Source of the DNA: Dyella acidisoli
GTDB taxonomy: Bacteria; Pseudomonadota; Gammaproteobacteria; Xanthomonadales; Rhodanobacteraceae
Direction: 5' to 3'
Assembly (NCBI RefSeq): GCF_030160295.1
Contig: NZ_BSOB01000037.1
Coordinates: forward strand, 44,711 to 108,710
DNA length: 64,000 bases
Part shown: positions 39,400-47,761 of the stretch, in pieces
Numbering within the stretch: position 1 is the stretch's first letter
Layout of the letters: the number at the start of each line of letters is the position of its first letter
The notes under the pieces: model-generated
The model's database searches: none
Seen by the model: the letters and a program-made list of their open reading frames with translations, nothing else
What the model was told of the DNA's origin: nothing
Made by a program: the position numbers and the translations under genes

Positions 39400-40578
39400 T
39401 CACGCCGCTTCGCCGGCCGCGCGGCCCGATGCCCACGCCCACTGAAAGTTGTAGCCGCCCAACCAACCAGTCACATCGACCACTTCACCAATGAAATACA
39501 GACCGGGAACATGCTTCGATTGCATGGTGCTGGAGGAAAGACCATCCGTATCCACGCCGCCCAGTGTAACTTCCGCCGTGCGGTAACCTTCCGTGCCGCT
39601 GGCAACTATTGGCCAATCGTGCAATCGCGCGCTTGCATCGTGCAATTCCGCATCACGGTACTGGCGCATCGGCTTGCTACCCAACCATAGCTCGCACATG
39701 CGTTGCGCCAGTCGGCGCGGCAACAGATCGCCAAGCACGTTGCGCAGCTCTGCCGCTGGTCGCGCCGCGCGCTGGGCAATCAACCAGTCGCTGATGTTCT
39801 GCTCCGGCGAGAGGTCGATACGCAGCTCGTCACCGGGTTGCCAGTACGACGAAATCTGCAGAATCGACGGCCCACTGATGCCGCGATGCGTGAACAGCAA
39901 ACCGGCACGAAAACGACGCTTGCCCACGCGTGTTTCTGCCACCGGCAGGGCAACACCGGCTAGATCCTGATAGTGCTCCAGGTGCTTGCCACTCAAGGTC
40001 AGCGGCACCAGGCCGGCACGCGTCGGCAACACGTTGTGCCCGAACTGCCGCGCCAACTCATAACCGAAACCTGTGGCACCCATGCTGGGTATGGAAAGGC
40101 CGCCGCTGGCAACCACCAGCGATTCGGCATGCACCTCGCCTTTCGCCGTCAACACCGTGAAGCCCTCTTCCGTTTTGCGTACGCGTTCCACCGCGCAACT
40201 GGTTTCGATACGAACGCTAGCCGCCGCGCATTCGTCCAGCAGCATGCGCACGATCAGCTTGGAGGATTCGTCGCAGAACAGTTGCCCTAGCTCTTTCTCG
40301 TGATAAGCGATGCGATGCTTTTCCACCAGCGCAATGAAATCGGCCGGCTTATAGCGCGCCAAAGCCGATTTGCAGAAATGCGGATTGGCCGAAAGGTATT
40401 GCGCGGGCGTCACGCCCAGATTGGTGAAATTGCAGCGCCCGCCACCGGACATCAGGATCTTCTTGCCCGGCTTGTTGGCGTGATCGAGCACCAGCACGTG
40501 CCGCCCCCGCTGCCCGGCCGTAATGGCGCACATCAACCCCGCAGCGCCGGCGCCGATCACCAGGACATCCACTTTCAC
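39400..40578 (-). CDS. HI0933/YhiN-like NAD(P)/FAD-dependent oxidoreductase
   Basis: A 392-residue flavoprotein. The FAD motif GAGAAGLMCAI lies at 8-18 and the family hallmark GKKILMSGGGRCNFTN near 39-54. The C-terminal WLGGYNFQWAWASGRAAG is typical. The physiological role is not defined. Confidence 0.92.
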   Translation of the reverse strand: MKVDVLVIGAGAAGLMCAITAGQRGRHVLVLDHANKPGKKILMSGGGRCNFTNLGVTPAQYLSANPHFCKSALARYKPADFIALVEKHRIAYHEKELGQLFCDESSKLIVRMLLDECAAASVRIETSCAVERVRKTEEGFTVLTAKGEVHAESLVVASGGLSIPSMGATGFGYELARQFGHNVLPTRAGLVPLTLSGKHLEHYQDLAGVALPVAETRVGKRRFRAGLLFTHRGISGPSILQISSYWQPGDELRIDLSPEQNISDWLIAQRAARPAAELRNVLGDLLPRRLAQRMCELWLGSKPMRQYRDAELHDASARLHDWPIVASGTEGYRTAEVTLGGVDTDGLSSSTMQSKHVPGLYFIGEVVDVTGWLGGYNFQWAWASGRAAGEAA

Positions 40579-40672
40579 GCCGTCACCACCCTTCTCGCCA
40601 ACACAGACATCTGCCCATTATCCAATACCCGCATGCCTTAAACTTAGCCTCTGCCTATTCAAGGACCCTGCC

Positions 40673-41155
40673 ATGCCCTCCTTCGACGTGATCTCCGAAG
40701 TCGACAAGCACGAACTCACCAACGGCGTCGACCAAGCCAATCGCGAGCTGTCCAACCGCTTCGATTTCAAAGGTTCCGATGCGAAGTTCGAGCTGGACAA
40801 GTCCGTAATCACGCAAAGTGCGCCCAGCGAATTCCAGTTGCAGCAAATGCTGGACATCCTGCGTGGCCGCCTTGCGGCGCGGAAGATCGATCTGCGCGCA
40901 CTGGACATTGCCGATCCTGAGGTGAACCTGGGTGGCGCTCGTCAGAAGATCACCGTAAAGCAAGGCATCGAGCAGCCGATTGCCAAGAAGCTGATCGCCA
41001 CACTGAAGGAAGCCAAGTTGAAGGTGGAAGCGCAGATCAACGGTGACAAGCTGCGCGTGACTGGCAAGAAGAAGGATGACTTGCAGTTGGCGATGGCCGT
41101 GTTGCGGAAGGCGGATGTGGAGCTGCCGTTGCAGTTCGACAACTTCCGCGATTGA
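40673..41155 (+). CDS. yajQ: YajQ family nucleotide-binding protein
   Basis: About 160 residues with two RRM-like folds. It begins MPSFDVISEVDKHELTN, followed by the conserved RFDFKGSDAKFELD and QGIEQPIAKKLIATLKEAKLKV. The Xanthomonas campestris homologue binds cyclic di-GMP and affects virulence gene expression through a regulator; by homology a signal-receptor role is possible here. The start at 40673 is fixed by the conserved N-terminus. Confidence 0.94.
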   Translation: MPSFDVISEVDKHELTNGVDQANRELSNRFDFKGSDAKFELDKSVITQSAPSEFQLQQMLDILRGRLAARKIDLRALDIADPEVNLGGARQKITVKQGIEQPIAKKLIATLKEAKLKVEAQINGDKLRVTGKKKDDLQLAMAVLRKADVELPLQFDNFRD

Positions 41156-41162
41156 CCAACAC

Positions 41163-41275
41163 TCCCTCCCCTGCTTGCAGGGTTGGGGGGGTTGTAAGAG
41201 CTTGCCGCACAGATTGAATTTACTGCGAGGTTGCTTTACCCCACCCCACCTCCTCCGGCTTGCCGGAGGAGAAGA
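41163..41275. repeat. Variant intergenic repeat (CCTCC...GGAGG type)
   Basis: CCCTCCCCTGCTTGCAGGG is followed by CACCTCCTCCGGCTTGCCGGAGGAG, two palindromic arms after the yajQ stop. The design matches the GGGAGAGGG elements elsewhere but the sequence differs. Confidence 0.5.
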
Positions 41276-41314
41276 GAAGATATGCCACCTGCTACACGTA
41301 GGGGAGGGAGCAAA

Positions 41315-42037
41315 TCAGGCGAGCCCCGCTGCAATGTTCACGCTGATCGCGATAATGAACACGTTGAAGAAAAACGCCACCACACTGTGAAACAACACAG
41401 TGCGGCGCAAAGTGTGGCTGGTGATCTGCACGTCCGACACCTGAAAGCACATGCCGATCACGAAGGCGAAATACACGAAGTCCCAGTAATCCGGTTGCTG
41501 AGAGCCGGGAAATTGCAGACCCTCGTGCTGCTTGCCGAAGTCGCCGTAATAGCCATGCGCATAATGCAGCGCGTACATCGTATTCATGAACAACCACGAC
41601 AACACGATGCTGGCCGCCGCCATGCCCATGGCCTGAAGCCCGCCGCTCTTGGCAGCATGCATCTCGGTAAACAGGGCTGCCATCACTACCACTGACACGG
41701 TCACAGCCACCCACAACGTAGTGCGGCGACCGGTGTCCTGACAACGTGCCTGCCGTGCCATGTGTGCAGCGTTTGCACGGGTAAACATGCGTGCCAGCAG
41801 GCTGAGAAAAAGCAACGCGCCGCAATCGAAACCAAGCAATAACGCGGAAGCGAGGCGCACACCAGCCATGCTCAGCACCACGCATGCCACCACGAATACG
41901 ACGCTCGACACCATCAGCAGAGGTCGCGCGCGCACGAAACGCAATGGCGCCCAAAGCCGCCGTCGCGCACGCGTGGCGGGTTTTCCAACCGACGATGTGC
42001 TTAGGCGTTGCTCATCAGGCGGTTCAGCTGCACTCAT
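41315..42037 (-). CDS. DUF1345 family membrane protein
   Basis: About 240 residues, four or five hydrophobic helices after a basic N-terminus. It includes [15 protein letters not shown] and the conserved [25 protein letters not shown] of DUF1345. Function unknown. Its ATG overlaps the GNAT stop as ATGA, so it is translationally coupled to that gene. Confidence 0.88.
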   Translation of the reverse strand: MSAAEPPDEQRLSTSSVGKPATRARRRLWAPLRFVRARPLLMVSSVVFVVACVVLSMAGVRLASALLLGFDCGALLFLSLLARMFTRANAAHMARQARCQDTGRRTTLWVAVTVSVVVMAALFTEMHAAKSGGLQAMGMAAASIVLSWLFMNTMYALHYAHGYYGDFGKQHEGLQFPGSQQPDYWDFVYFAFVIGMCFQVSDVQITSHTLRRTVLFHSVVAFFFNVFIIAISVNIAAGLA

Positions 42038-42309
42038 GCGCGCATATCCGCAAACTCGGGATGACGTTCCATCCACACCTGCGCATAGCTGCAGGCCGGC
42101 ACAACTTTCCAACCTTCACGGCGTGCCGTTTCCAGTGCCATGCGCACCAGTTCGCCAGCAATGCCGCGTCCACCCACTTCCGAAGGCACGCCTGTGTGAT
42201 TGATGCTCATCACTTTGTCGTGCAGCGTGTAGTCGAGTTCGCAAACAAACCCATCCACGATGACTTCGAAGCGGTTCGCTGCGACGAGGTGACGAATACC
42301 CAAGGCCAT
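42034..42309 (-). CDS. Small GNAT-type N-acetyltransferase (YjdJ-like)
   Basis: A 91-residue minimal GNAT domain of the GCN5-related type. The acetyl-CoA binding region is [23 protein letters not shown], followed by [20 protein letters not shown]. This short YjdJ-like family is found in many bacteria; its substrate is unknown. It heads a two-gene unit with DUF1345. Confidence 0.88.
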   Translation of the reverse strand: MALGIRHLVAANRFEVIVDGFVCELDYTLHDKVMSINHTGVPSEVGGRGIAGELVRMALETARREGWKVVPACSYAQVWMERHPEFADMRA

Positions 42310-42384
42310 GATGTCGTTCCGCGGAGGTCGAAGTGCAAAGCATAGACCGCCCTCGCTATTCCGTCGAAGCCGAAATGACGAACG

Positions 42385-43461
42385 CTACGCCGCCACCTGC
42401 TCTGCCACCCGCTCGCGACGCACGCGCACGGCCTTTGCCAAGCGCTCGAGCGCATCGACGGTAGTGTCCCAGCCAATGCAGCCGTCGGTGATGCTCTGTC
42501 CGTAGGTGAGTTCGCATCCAGGCACTAGATCCTGACGTCCGGCCACCAAGTGGCTTTCCACCATCACACCGTGGATGCGCGTCTCGCCGGCCTCAAGCTG
42601 CGTGGCAATGTCGGCGACCACGCGCGGCTGGTTCTCCGGCTGCTTCGCGCTGTTGGCGTGGCTGGCGTCGATCATCAGGCGTTCGGCAAGCCCGGCCTTG
42701 GCGAGCACGCTGCACGCGCTGGAGACGCTCGCAGCATCGTAGTTCGGCAATTTGCCGCCGCGCAGGATCACATGGCAATCCTCATTACCAGCAGTGGAGG
42801 CGATGGCGGTGCGACCATGCTTGGTCACCGCCATGAAATGATGCGGACGGGCTGCGGCGAGCACGGCGTCTACAGCGATCTTTACGTTACCGTCGGTGCC
42901 GTTTTTGAAACCCACCGGGCAGGACAAGCCGGAAGCGAGTTCGCGATGCGATTGACTTTCCGTGGTGCGCGCACCGATCGCGCCCCAGGCAACCAGGTCG
43001 GCGATGTATTGCGGCGTGATCAGATCGAGGAATTCGCAGCCCGCTGGCAGACCCAGCGCATTGATGTCGCACAACAGGCTGCGCGCAAGATGCAGGCCTT
43101 TGTCGATGTGATAGCTCTCGTCAAGATCAGGATCGTTGATCAAACCCTTCCAGCCTACGGTGGTGCGCGGCTTTTCGAAATACACGCGCATCACGATCTC
43201 CAACGTATCCGCATGCTTCTCGCGCTCGGCCAGCAGGCGCCTGGCGTAATCCATCGCGGCGAGGGGATCGTGAATCGAACAAGGGCCAATCACTACGGCG
43301 AGACGATCGTCCTCGCCATGCAGGATTTTGTGCAGGGCATGGCGCGAAGCGGCAACAGTGGCGATGGCTTCTTCGCTGGCCGGACAATCCCGCATCACGT
43401 CGGCGGGGGTAGGAACTTCCTTGATTTCGCGAATGCGAAGGTCGTCGGTACGGCTGGTCAT
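42385..43461 (-). CDS. aroG: 3-deoxy-7-phosphoheptulonate (DAHP) synthase, AroG type
   Basis: First enzyme of the shikimate pathway; condenses phosphoenolpyruvate with erythrose 4-phosphate. It is 358 residues, the class I (AroFGH) length. Catalytic segments include VIGPCSIHD, VYFEKPRTTVGWKG, GARTTESQSHR, GFKNGTDG, and DASHANS with the metal-binding His. ATG 43461 follows AAGGACT. Upstream lies a leader peptide with seven aromatic or adjacent codons and an intrinsic terminator, so expression is probably controlled by attenuation. Which amino acid inhibits the enzyme cannot be decided. Confidence 0.97.
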   Translation of the reverse strand: MTSRTDDLRIREIKEVPTPADVMRDCPASEEAIATVAASRHALHKILHGEDDRLAVVIGPCSIHDPLAAMDYARRLLAEREKHADTLEIVMRVYFEKPRTTVGWKGLINDPDLDESYHIDKGLHLARSLLCDINALGLPAGCEFLDLITPQYIADLVAWGAIGARTTESQSHRELASGLSCPVGFKNGTDGNVKIAVDAVLAAARPHHFMAVTKHGRTAIASTAGNEDCHVILRGGKLPNYDAASVSSACSVLAKAGLAERLMIDASHANSAKQPENQPRVVADIATQLEAGETRIHGVMVESHLVAGRQDLVPGCELTYGQSITDGCIGWDTTVDALERLAKAVRVRRERVAEQVAA

Positions 43462-43500
43462 GGCTAAGAGTCCTTAGATTCGTTGCCCGGCGACCTAATG

Positions 43501-43531
43501 AAAAAGCCGCCAGGGTGGCTGGCGGCTTTTT
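43501..43531 (-). terminator. Attenuator terminator (segments 3:4) in the aroG leader
   Basis: GCCGCCAG-5 nt-CTGGCGGC, an 8-bp perfect stem, followed on the - strand by TTTTT. It lies between the leader peptide and aroG, 40 nt before the aroG ATG, so it does not end any known upstream gene. Confidence 0.9.
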
Positions 43532-43556
43532 CGAGAAAGTGGGTGATCTTTGTTAG

Positions 43557-43634
43557 TTACGATCGCGCACCATGCTCCGCCGCCGGCTTCGGATAGCCAT
43601 ACCAAAAGTAATAGCGGGCGGTGGTGAGGATCAT
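43557..43634 (-). CDS. Aromatic amino acid leader peptide of aroG (attenuation)
   Basis: A 25-codon frame starting MILTTAR, then Tyr-Tyr-Phe-Trp-Tyr-Gly-Tyr at residues 8-14, then PKPAAEHGARS and TAA. Six of seven codons in a row are aromatic. Segment 1 (CCGCC, - strand 43621-43617) can pair with segment 2 (GGCGGC, 43584-43579, codons 17-19). Segment 2 can pair with segment 3 (GCCGCC, 43526-43521), the 5' arm of the terminator. This is the geometry of a trp-type attenuator: stalling on Tyr, Phe or Trp codons frees segment 2 and prevents termination. Confidence 0.88.
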   Translation of the reverse strand: MILTTARYYFWYGYPKPAAEHGARS

Positions 43635-43642
43635 GGAGTCAA

Positions 43643-43670
43643 GTGATACCACATCGCGGCCTTCGTGCAA
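43643..43670 (-). promoter_or_regulatory. Candidate promoter of the aroG leader transcript
   Basis: On the - strand TTGCAC (43670-43665), 16 nt, TATCAC (43648-43643). The predicted start point falls within a few nt of the leader ATG at 43634, which would make the leader peptide almost leaderless. No clear ribosome site precedes the ATG. Confidence 0.45.
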
Positions 43671-43742
43671 ATGAGAGAAAGGACTATGACGTTCCGCTTC
43701 CATGCGCTACTGTCCCGCCGCCGCAAACTTCCGGAGCTTTTC

Positions 43743-44171
43743 ATGCCGCGCCCATTCACTCTTCTGGCCGTTGCCCTGCTCGCCTTGGGCGCCCTCGGCC
43801 CCCAACCGGCCCGGGCCGATGATGTGACCTCCATGGCGATCAAGGATGTGGTGGTGGGCACCGGGAATACCGCACGCGATGATTCGGAGGTGCGCATCAA
43901 CTACACCGGCTGGCTGTACGACGCCAAAGCGCCCGACCATCACGGCGCGAAGATCGACAGCTCCTACGACAGCGGTCGTCCGCTCAGCTTTCTCGTCGGC
44001 TCGAACGAGGTGGTTGAAGGCATGGATAGTGGCGTGAGAGGCATGAAGGTGGGCGGCAAGCGCACCATCGTCATTCCCTCGCGCATGGGCTACGGCCGGC
44101 GCGGCTCGCCGCCCGACGTGCCGCCGAACAGCGGCCTGGTGTTCGACATTGAACTGCTGGAAGTGCACTAA
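43743..44171 (+). CDS. Exported FKBP-type peptidyl-prolyl isomerase
   Basis: About 142 residues. The signal peptide MPRPFTLLAVALLALGALG ends at ARA-DD. One FKBP domain has the conserved VRINYTGWLYD, FLVGSNEVVEGMDSGVRGMKVGGKRTIVIPSRMGYG and the C-terminal FDIELL. It assists folding of exported proteins. ATG 43743 has GGAG about 7 nt upstream. It is divergent from the aroG leader. Confidence 0.93.
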   Translation: MPRPFTLLAVALLALGALGPQPARADDVTSMAIKDVVVGTGNTARDDSEVRINYTGWLYDAKAPDHHGAKIDSSYDSGRPLSFLVGSNEVVEGMDSGVRGMKVGGKRTIVIPSRMGYGRRGSPPDVPPNSGLVFDIELLEVH

Positions 44172-44241
44172 CAGGCAAACAGCGGCATGATGGCCGGCAG
44201 AACGTCAGTACGTCCCCCTTTTCACGCTGGAGGATTGACCG

Positions 44242-44955
44242 ATGAAACGCCTGCTGTACTCGCTCGCGACCGCCCTGTTGTTGCTGGTTCCTGCGTCGGC
44301 CTTCGCGGCGCAGGGCTACACCACCGCCACCGTCAACCTGCTGGCGGGGCCAGATCCGCAGTATCCGTTGATCTACACCCTCGATGTCGGTACGCCCGTC
44401 GATGTGCAAGGTTGCACCGAAGGTTGGCAATGGTGCGACGTGATCGCTGGCGGCAGCCGAGGCTGGATTGCCGGCCCCTACATCGAATACCTGTACAACA
44501 ACCAGCCGGTGATCGTCACCGACTACGGTGTACGTATCGGCATTCCAATCGTGACCTTCGCGATTGATGCGTACTGGGGCCGCTACTACGTCAACCGTCC
44601 GTTCTATCGCGACCGTATGCGCTGGTATGGGCGGCCCATTCCGATTCGGCCGTTCCCCGGGCCGCGGCCTCCGGTCAGGCCTTGGCCGGGACAGCGGCCA
44701 ACGCCTGGCCCTGGTTATCGGCCACGGCCACCCTCGCCTGGTCCTGGTAACGGCAACCGTCCTCAGCCTGGCGGTGGCAACAGGCCGCAGCCCGGTAACG
44801 GCAATCGTCCCCAGCCTGGCGATGGCAACAGACCGCAACCCGGCGGCGGTAATCGCCCGCAGCCGGGAAATGGTGGCCCGCCTGGTCAAAACACCAAGCC
44901 GGCGCCGCGGCCGAATCCGCAGCAGCAAGGGAATAACGGCAATAACAGCGGTTGA
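44242..44955 (+). CDS. Exported SH3-domain protein with Pro-rich repeats
   Basis: A 237-residue protein. The signal peptide ends at AFAAQG (about residue 23). A bacterial SH3 domain (about 24-85, NLLAGPDPQYPLIYTLDVGTPVDVQGCTEGWQWCDVIAGGSRGWIAGPYIEYL) follows. Then come an aromatic/Arg-rich stretch and five exact-frame copies of an 8-residue unit of the form GxGNRPQP (nt 44746-44865). The SH3 domain probably binds peptidoglycan; the tail resembles a flexible wall-spanning linker. Confidence 0.85.
   Translation: MKRLLYSLATALLLLVPASAFAAQGYTTATVNLLAGPDPQYPLIYTLDVGTPVDVQGCTEGWQWCDVIAGGSRGWIAGPYIEYLYNNQPVIVTDYGVRIGIPIVTFAIDAYWGRYYVNRPFYRDRMRWYGRPIPIRPFPGPRPPVRPWPGQRPTPGPGYRPRPPSPGPGNGNRPQPGGGNRPQPGNGNRPQPGDGNRPQPGGGNRPQPGNGGPPGQNTKPAPRPNPQQQGNNGNNSG
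44746..44865 (+). repeat. Five 24-nt coding repeats (GxGNRPQP)
   Basis: Five tandem 24-nt units, each beginning GGN-G, encode GNGNRPQP, GGGNRPQP, GNGNRPQP, GDGNRPQP and GGGNRPQP. The unit length is a multiple of three, so copy-number change keeps the frame. Confidence 0.85.
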
Positions 44956-44971
44956 GTACCTTGCTGTCACT

Positions 44972-45102
44972 CCCTCTCCCCTCGGGAGAGGGGGCGCGGG
45001 TGAGGGTTCGGACGAAGCGCGATGCTAACTTCTCGCGCAAGTCACAATCATCACGCGCTGATCGCACCCTCACCCCAACCCCTCTCCTAAAGGGAGAGGG
45101 GC
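44972..45102. repeat. Composite inverted-repeat element (copy 3 of 5)
   Basis: Arms CCCTCTCCCCTCGGGAGAGG and CTCTCCTAAAGGGAGAGGGG bracket a core with GGGTTCGGACGAAGCGCGATG ... CACGCGCTGATCGCACCCTC. The core is nearly the same as that of the copy at 23.8 kb. It lies between convergent genes. Confidence 0.75.
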
Positions 45103-45115
45103 TAGATCGCGCAAA

Positions 45116-46678
45116 TCAGGAGCTACACGAAAGCATCGAGCATCCCGCGCGATGCTTCGCCCACTCCGGCCGCTTTTGCGCGAACTGCTCGCGACCGGGT
45201 TGTTCGTCGTACGGATGACGCAGCACGTCGAGCAAGGTATGGATGCCTTTGTAGTCACCTTCCGTCGCACAATCGATGGCTTCCTGCGCAAGGTAATTGC
45301 GCAGCACGTAGCACGGATTGGCCGCATGCATGCATTGCAGTCGCTGCTCCGGCGACCATGCATCTTCGCGTACGCGCGCAGCGTAATCATCCAGCCAACG
45401 CAGAAAGTCTGCTTCTGCAGCATCGCGCTTTGCATCGTCGTAGAACGCATGGCGCAACGACTCCAACTGCGGCGCATGCGGATCGATGCGGCTGAGCGCG
45501 CGAAAGAATAACGTCATGTCCACTTCCGCCTGCTGCATCAGTTGCTGCAAGGTTTCCATCCGCGTGACGTCATCGTCGCGGCATTGGGAAAACCCGAACT
45601 TGGCGGCGATGTCTCGACGCGTCTGTGCCGTGTATTCGGCTACGTAGCGATCAAGCCCGGCTTGCAGAGGCGCGACGTCATCGAACAATGGCGCAATGGC
45701 GGCAGCAAGCCGACTGAGATTCCACCACGCGACGTTCGGTTGCTGGCCGAACCGATAGCGTCGACTCATCGCATCGGTGGTGTTGGGCGTCCAATCCGGA
45801 TCGAAATCGTCCACCCACCCATACGGTCCGTAGTCGATGGTGAGTCCGAGGATCGACATGTTGTCGGTGTTCATCACACCGTGCACAAAGCCCACACGCA
45901 TCCAGTGAGCGATCATCGTGGCTGTGCGTGCGCAGATTTCGGCAAACCACTCGGCGTAGCGGTTTTCATCGCTGCCATGGAGGTGTGGAAAATCGCGGCG
46001 TATCGTGAAATTCACCAACTGCCGCAGCAGTTCCATGTCGCCGCGTGAGGCCGGCAGTTCAAAATGGCCGAATCGGATGAACGACGGCGCGACACGGCAC
46101 ACAATTGCACCAGGCTCGTCCTGCGGATGACCGTCGTAGAACATGTCGCGCTCTACCGTTTCACCGGTAACCACCAGGCTCAACGCACGCGTGGTGGGCA
46201 CGCCCAGATGGTGCATCGCTTCACTGCACAGGAATTCACGGATCGACGAACGCAGTACCGCGCGTCCGTCTGCTCCGCGCGAATACGGCGTGGTGCCGGC
46301 GCCCTTCAGCTGCAGCTCCCAACGCTTGCCCTGCTCCGTTAGCACTTCCCCCAATGAAATGGCGCGCCCATCACCGAGCTGCCCGGCCCACGTACCGAAC
46401 TGATGTCCACCGTAATTGGACGCCCAGGGCTGCATGCCTGCTAGCACACCGTTGCCGCCGAACACTTGCGCGAAGAACGGGTTGGCGATATCGGTTTCGC
46501 TTAGACCCAGCTCAGCTGCCATTTCGCGCGACCAAGCCACGACGTGCGGTGACGATACCGGACTGGGATCCACCCTCGAGTACGCACCACTCACTTGCCG
46601 AGGCCCGCGACCGTGATCTGGATCACCCGGCAAGTCACGAATGAAAGCGTTATCGAACTGGAGATTCATCAGCGTCAT
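45116..46678 (-). CDS. selO: Protein adenylyltransferase SelO (YdiU family)
   Basis: A 520-residue pseudokinase that transfers AMP to proteins. Conserved stretches include [69 protein letters not shown]. In selenoproteins of this family a Sec lies near the C-terminus; here it is Cys in the terminal SMLSCSS. ATG 46678 is used, with 46669 also possible. It is probably mono-cistronic. Confidence 0.94.
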   Translation of the reverse strand: MTLMNLQFDNAFIRDLPGDPDHGRGPRQVSGAYSRVDPSPVSSPHVVAWSREMAAELGLSETDIANPFFAQVFGGNGVLAGMQPWASNYGGHQFGTWAGQLGDGRAISLGEVLTEQGKRWELQLKGAGTTPYSRGADGRAVLRSSIREFLCSEAMHHLGVPTTRALSLVVTGETVERDMFYDGHPQDEPGAIVCRVAPSFIRFGHFELPASRGDMELLRQLVNFTIRRDFPHLHGSDENRYAEWFAEICARTATMIAHWMRVGFVHGVMNTDNMSILGLTIDYGPYGWVDDFDPDWTPNTTDAMSRRYRFGQQPNVAWWNLSRLAAAIAPLFDDVAPLQAGLDRYVAEYTAQTRRDIAAKFGFSQCRDDDVTRMETLQQLMQQAEVDMTLFFRALSRIDPHAPQLESLRHAFYDDAKRDAAEADFLRWLDDYAARVREDAWSPEQRLQCMHAANPCYVLRNYLAQEAIDCATEGDYKGIHTLLDVLRHPYDEQPGREQFAQKRPEWAKHRAGCSMLSCSS

Positions 46679-46828
46679 GCGAGGGCTATTCGGACAAGGA
46701 AAGTTTGATGCAAGGCAGCAAATTTGTGCGTCAAAGCACGGTCTTCACGCCATCTATACATCCGTGGTTAAAGCTTGGTACAGTTTGCTCGCGCGCTACA
46801 CAGGGGTAGCCGTTGGAGTAAACAAACT

Positions 46829-47032
46829 ATGCACATGCTTCTCGCTCGTTCCGCCATTGTGCGCGGAATGCAGCTGGTAGCAGGGATGCTCGCAGTAACC
46901 AAGCAGGACACACAACAACACGCGGTAAGCGACGCACTGGCCGAGTTCAAGTTGGTGTCTTGGACGTCCAGCGCACATTCCCGTCGTGAAGACGAACTGG
47001 CACGTTTTCGCCAGACGCACGCCGAACCTTGA
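46829..47032 (+). CDS. Hypothetical 67-residue protein
   Basis: The frame starts MHMLLARSAIVRGMQLVAGML and ends RQTHAEP. GGAG lies 12 nt upstream, a loose spacing. The composition is mixed helical, with an amphipathic first half and an acidic/Arg-rich tail. It occupies otherwise empty DNA between the divergent selO and the convergent rsuA. No family recognised. Confidence 0.4.
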   Translation: MHMLLARSAIVRGMQLVAGMLAVTKQDTQQHAVSDALAEFKLVSWTSSAHSRREDELARFRQTHAEP

Positions 47033-47050
47033 TATCGATACGCCGGCCGC

Positions 47051-47761
47051 TCATGCAACGGCCGGCTCGAAGATTCGCGCAATCTCTTCCGCACTCAGCT
47101 GGCGCCATTCCCCTGGTTGCAAACCTGTCAGCTGCAGTTGCCCGATCGCCACGCGCTCCAAGGTTTCCACATGATTGCCGGTAGCGGCAAACATCCGGCG
47201 CACTTGGTGATAGCGCCCTTCGGTAATCGATAGACGCACGTGTCGAGGTGTAAGCACGTCCAGCTTCGCTGGCAGCAGTGGTGTGGTCTCTGACTCCAGC
47301 ATCAATGTGCCGCTGGCGAACAACGCCTGCTCATCGCCGCGCAGATCCTGTGCCAGCGTGGCCTCATACACCTTGGTGACGCTCGCACGCGGCGAAATGA
47401 TCCGATGCAGCAACGCGCCGTCGTCAGTAATCAGCAGCAAGCCCGATGTATCGCGGTCAAGCCGGCCTACCGTCGACAAGGCGGGATCGCGTTGGCGATA
47501 GCGCAGCGGCAGCAAGTCGTACACCACGCGACCCGGATCTTTGCGCGAACACGTTACGTTCAACGGCTTGTTCATCATCAAGATGATGCCCGCCGGCGGG
47601 TCGAGCGATTCACCATCGATGCGGATCTGCGCGTGATCGACCTTGTCATCCGCGTACAACACGTCGCCTTCGGGATCAGTGATGCGCCCTTCGCGAAACA
47701 TCCATGCAACGTCTTTGCGGCTGCCATAGCCCAGATTTGCGATCAGCCTGACCAACCTCAT
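47051..47761 (-). CDS. rsuA: Pseudouridine synthase of the RsuA family
   Basis: Modifies U516 of 16S rRNA in E. coli; 236 residues. The N-terminal S4 domain (about 1-50, LVRLIANLGYGSRKDV) precedes the catalytic domain with Asp102 in GRLDRDTSGLL and the C-terminal RYHQVRRMFAATGNHVETLERVAIG. A large-subunit homologue (RluE/RluF type) is an alternative. It overlaps the upstream rsmC gene as ATGA. Confidence 0.92.
   Translation of the reverse strand: MRLVRLIANLGYGSRKDVAWMFREGRITDPEGDVLYADDKVDHAQIRIDGESLDPPAGIILMMNKPLNVTCSRKDPGRVVYDLLPLRYRQRDPALSTVGRLDRDTSGLLLITDDGALLHRIISPRASVTKVYEATLAQDLRGDEQALFASGTLMLESETTPLLPAKLDVLTPRHVRLSITEGRYHQVRRMFAATGNHVETLERVAIGQLQLTGLQPGEWRQLSAEEIARIFEPAVA

Noticed and set aside
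44071..44970. A 299-codon - strand Arg-rich frame
   Set aside because: Antisense of the SH3/proline-rich gene, whose signal peptide and domain are clear.
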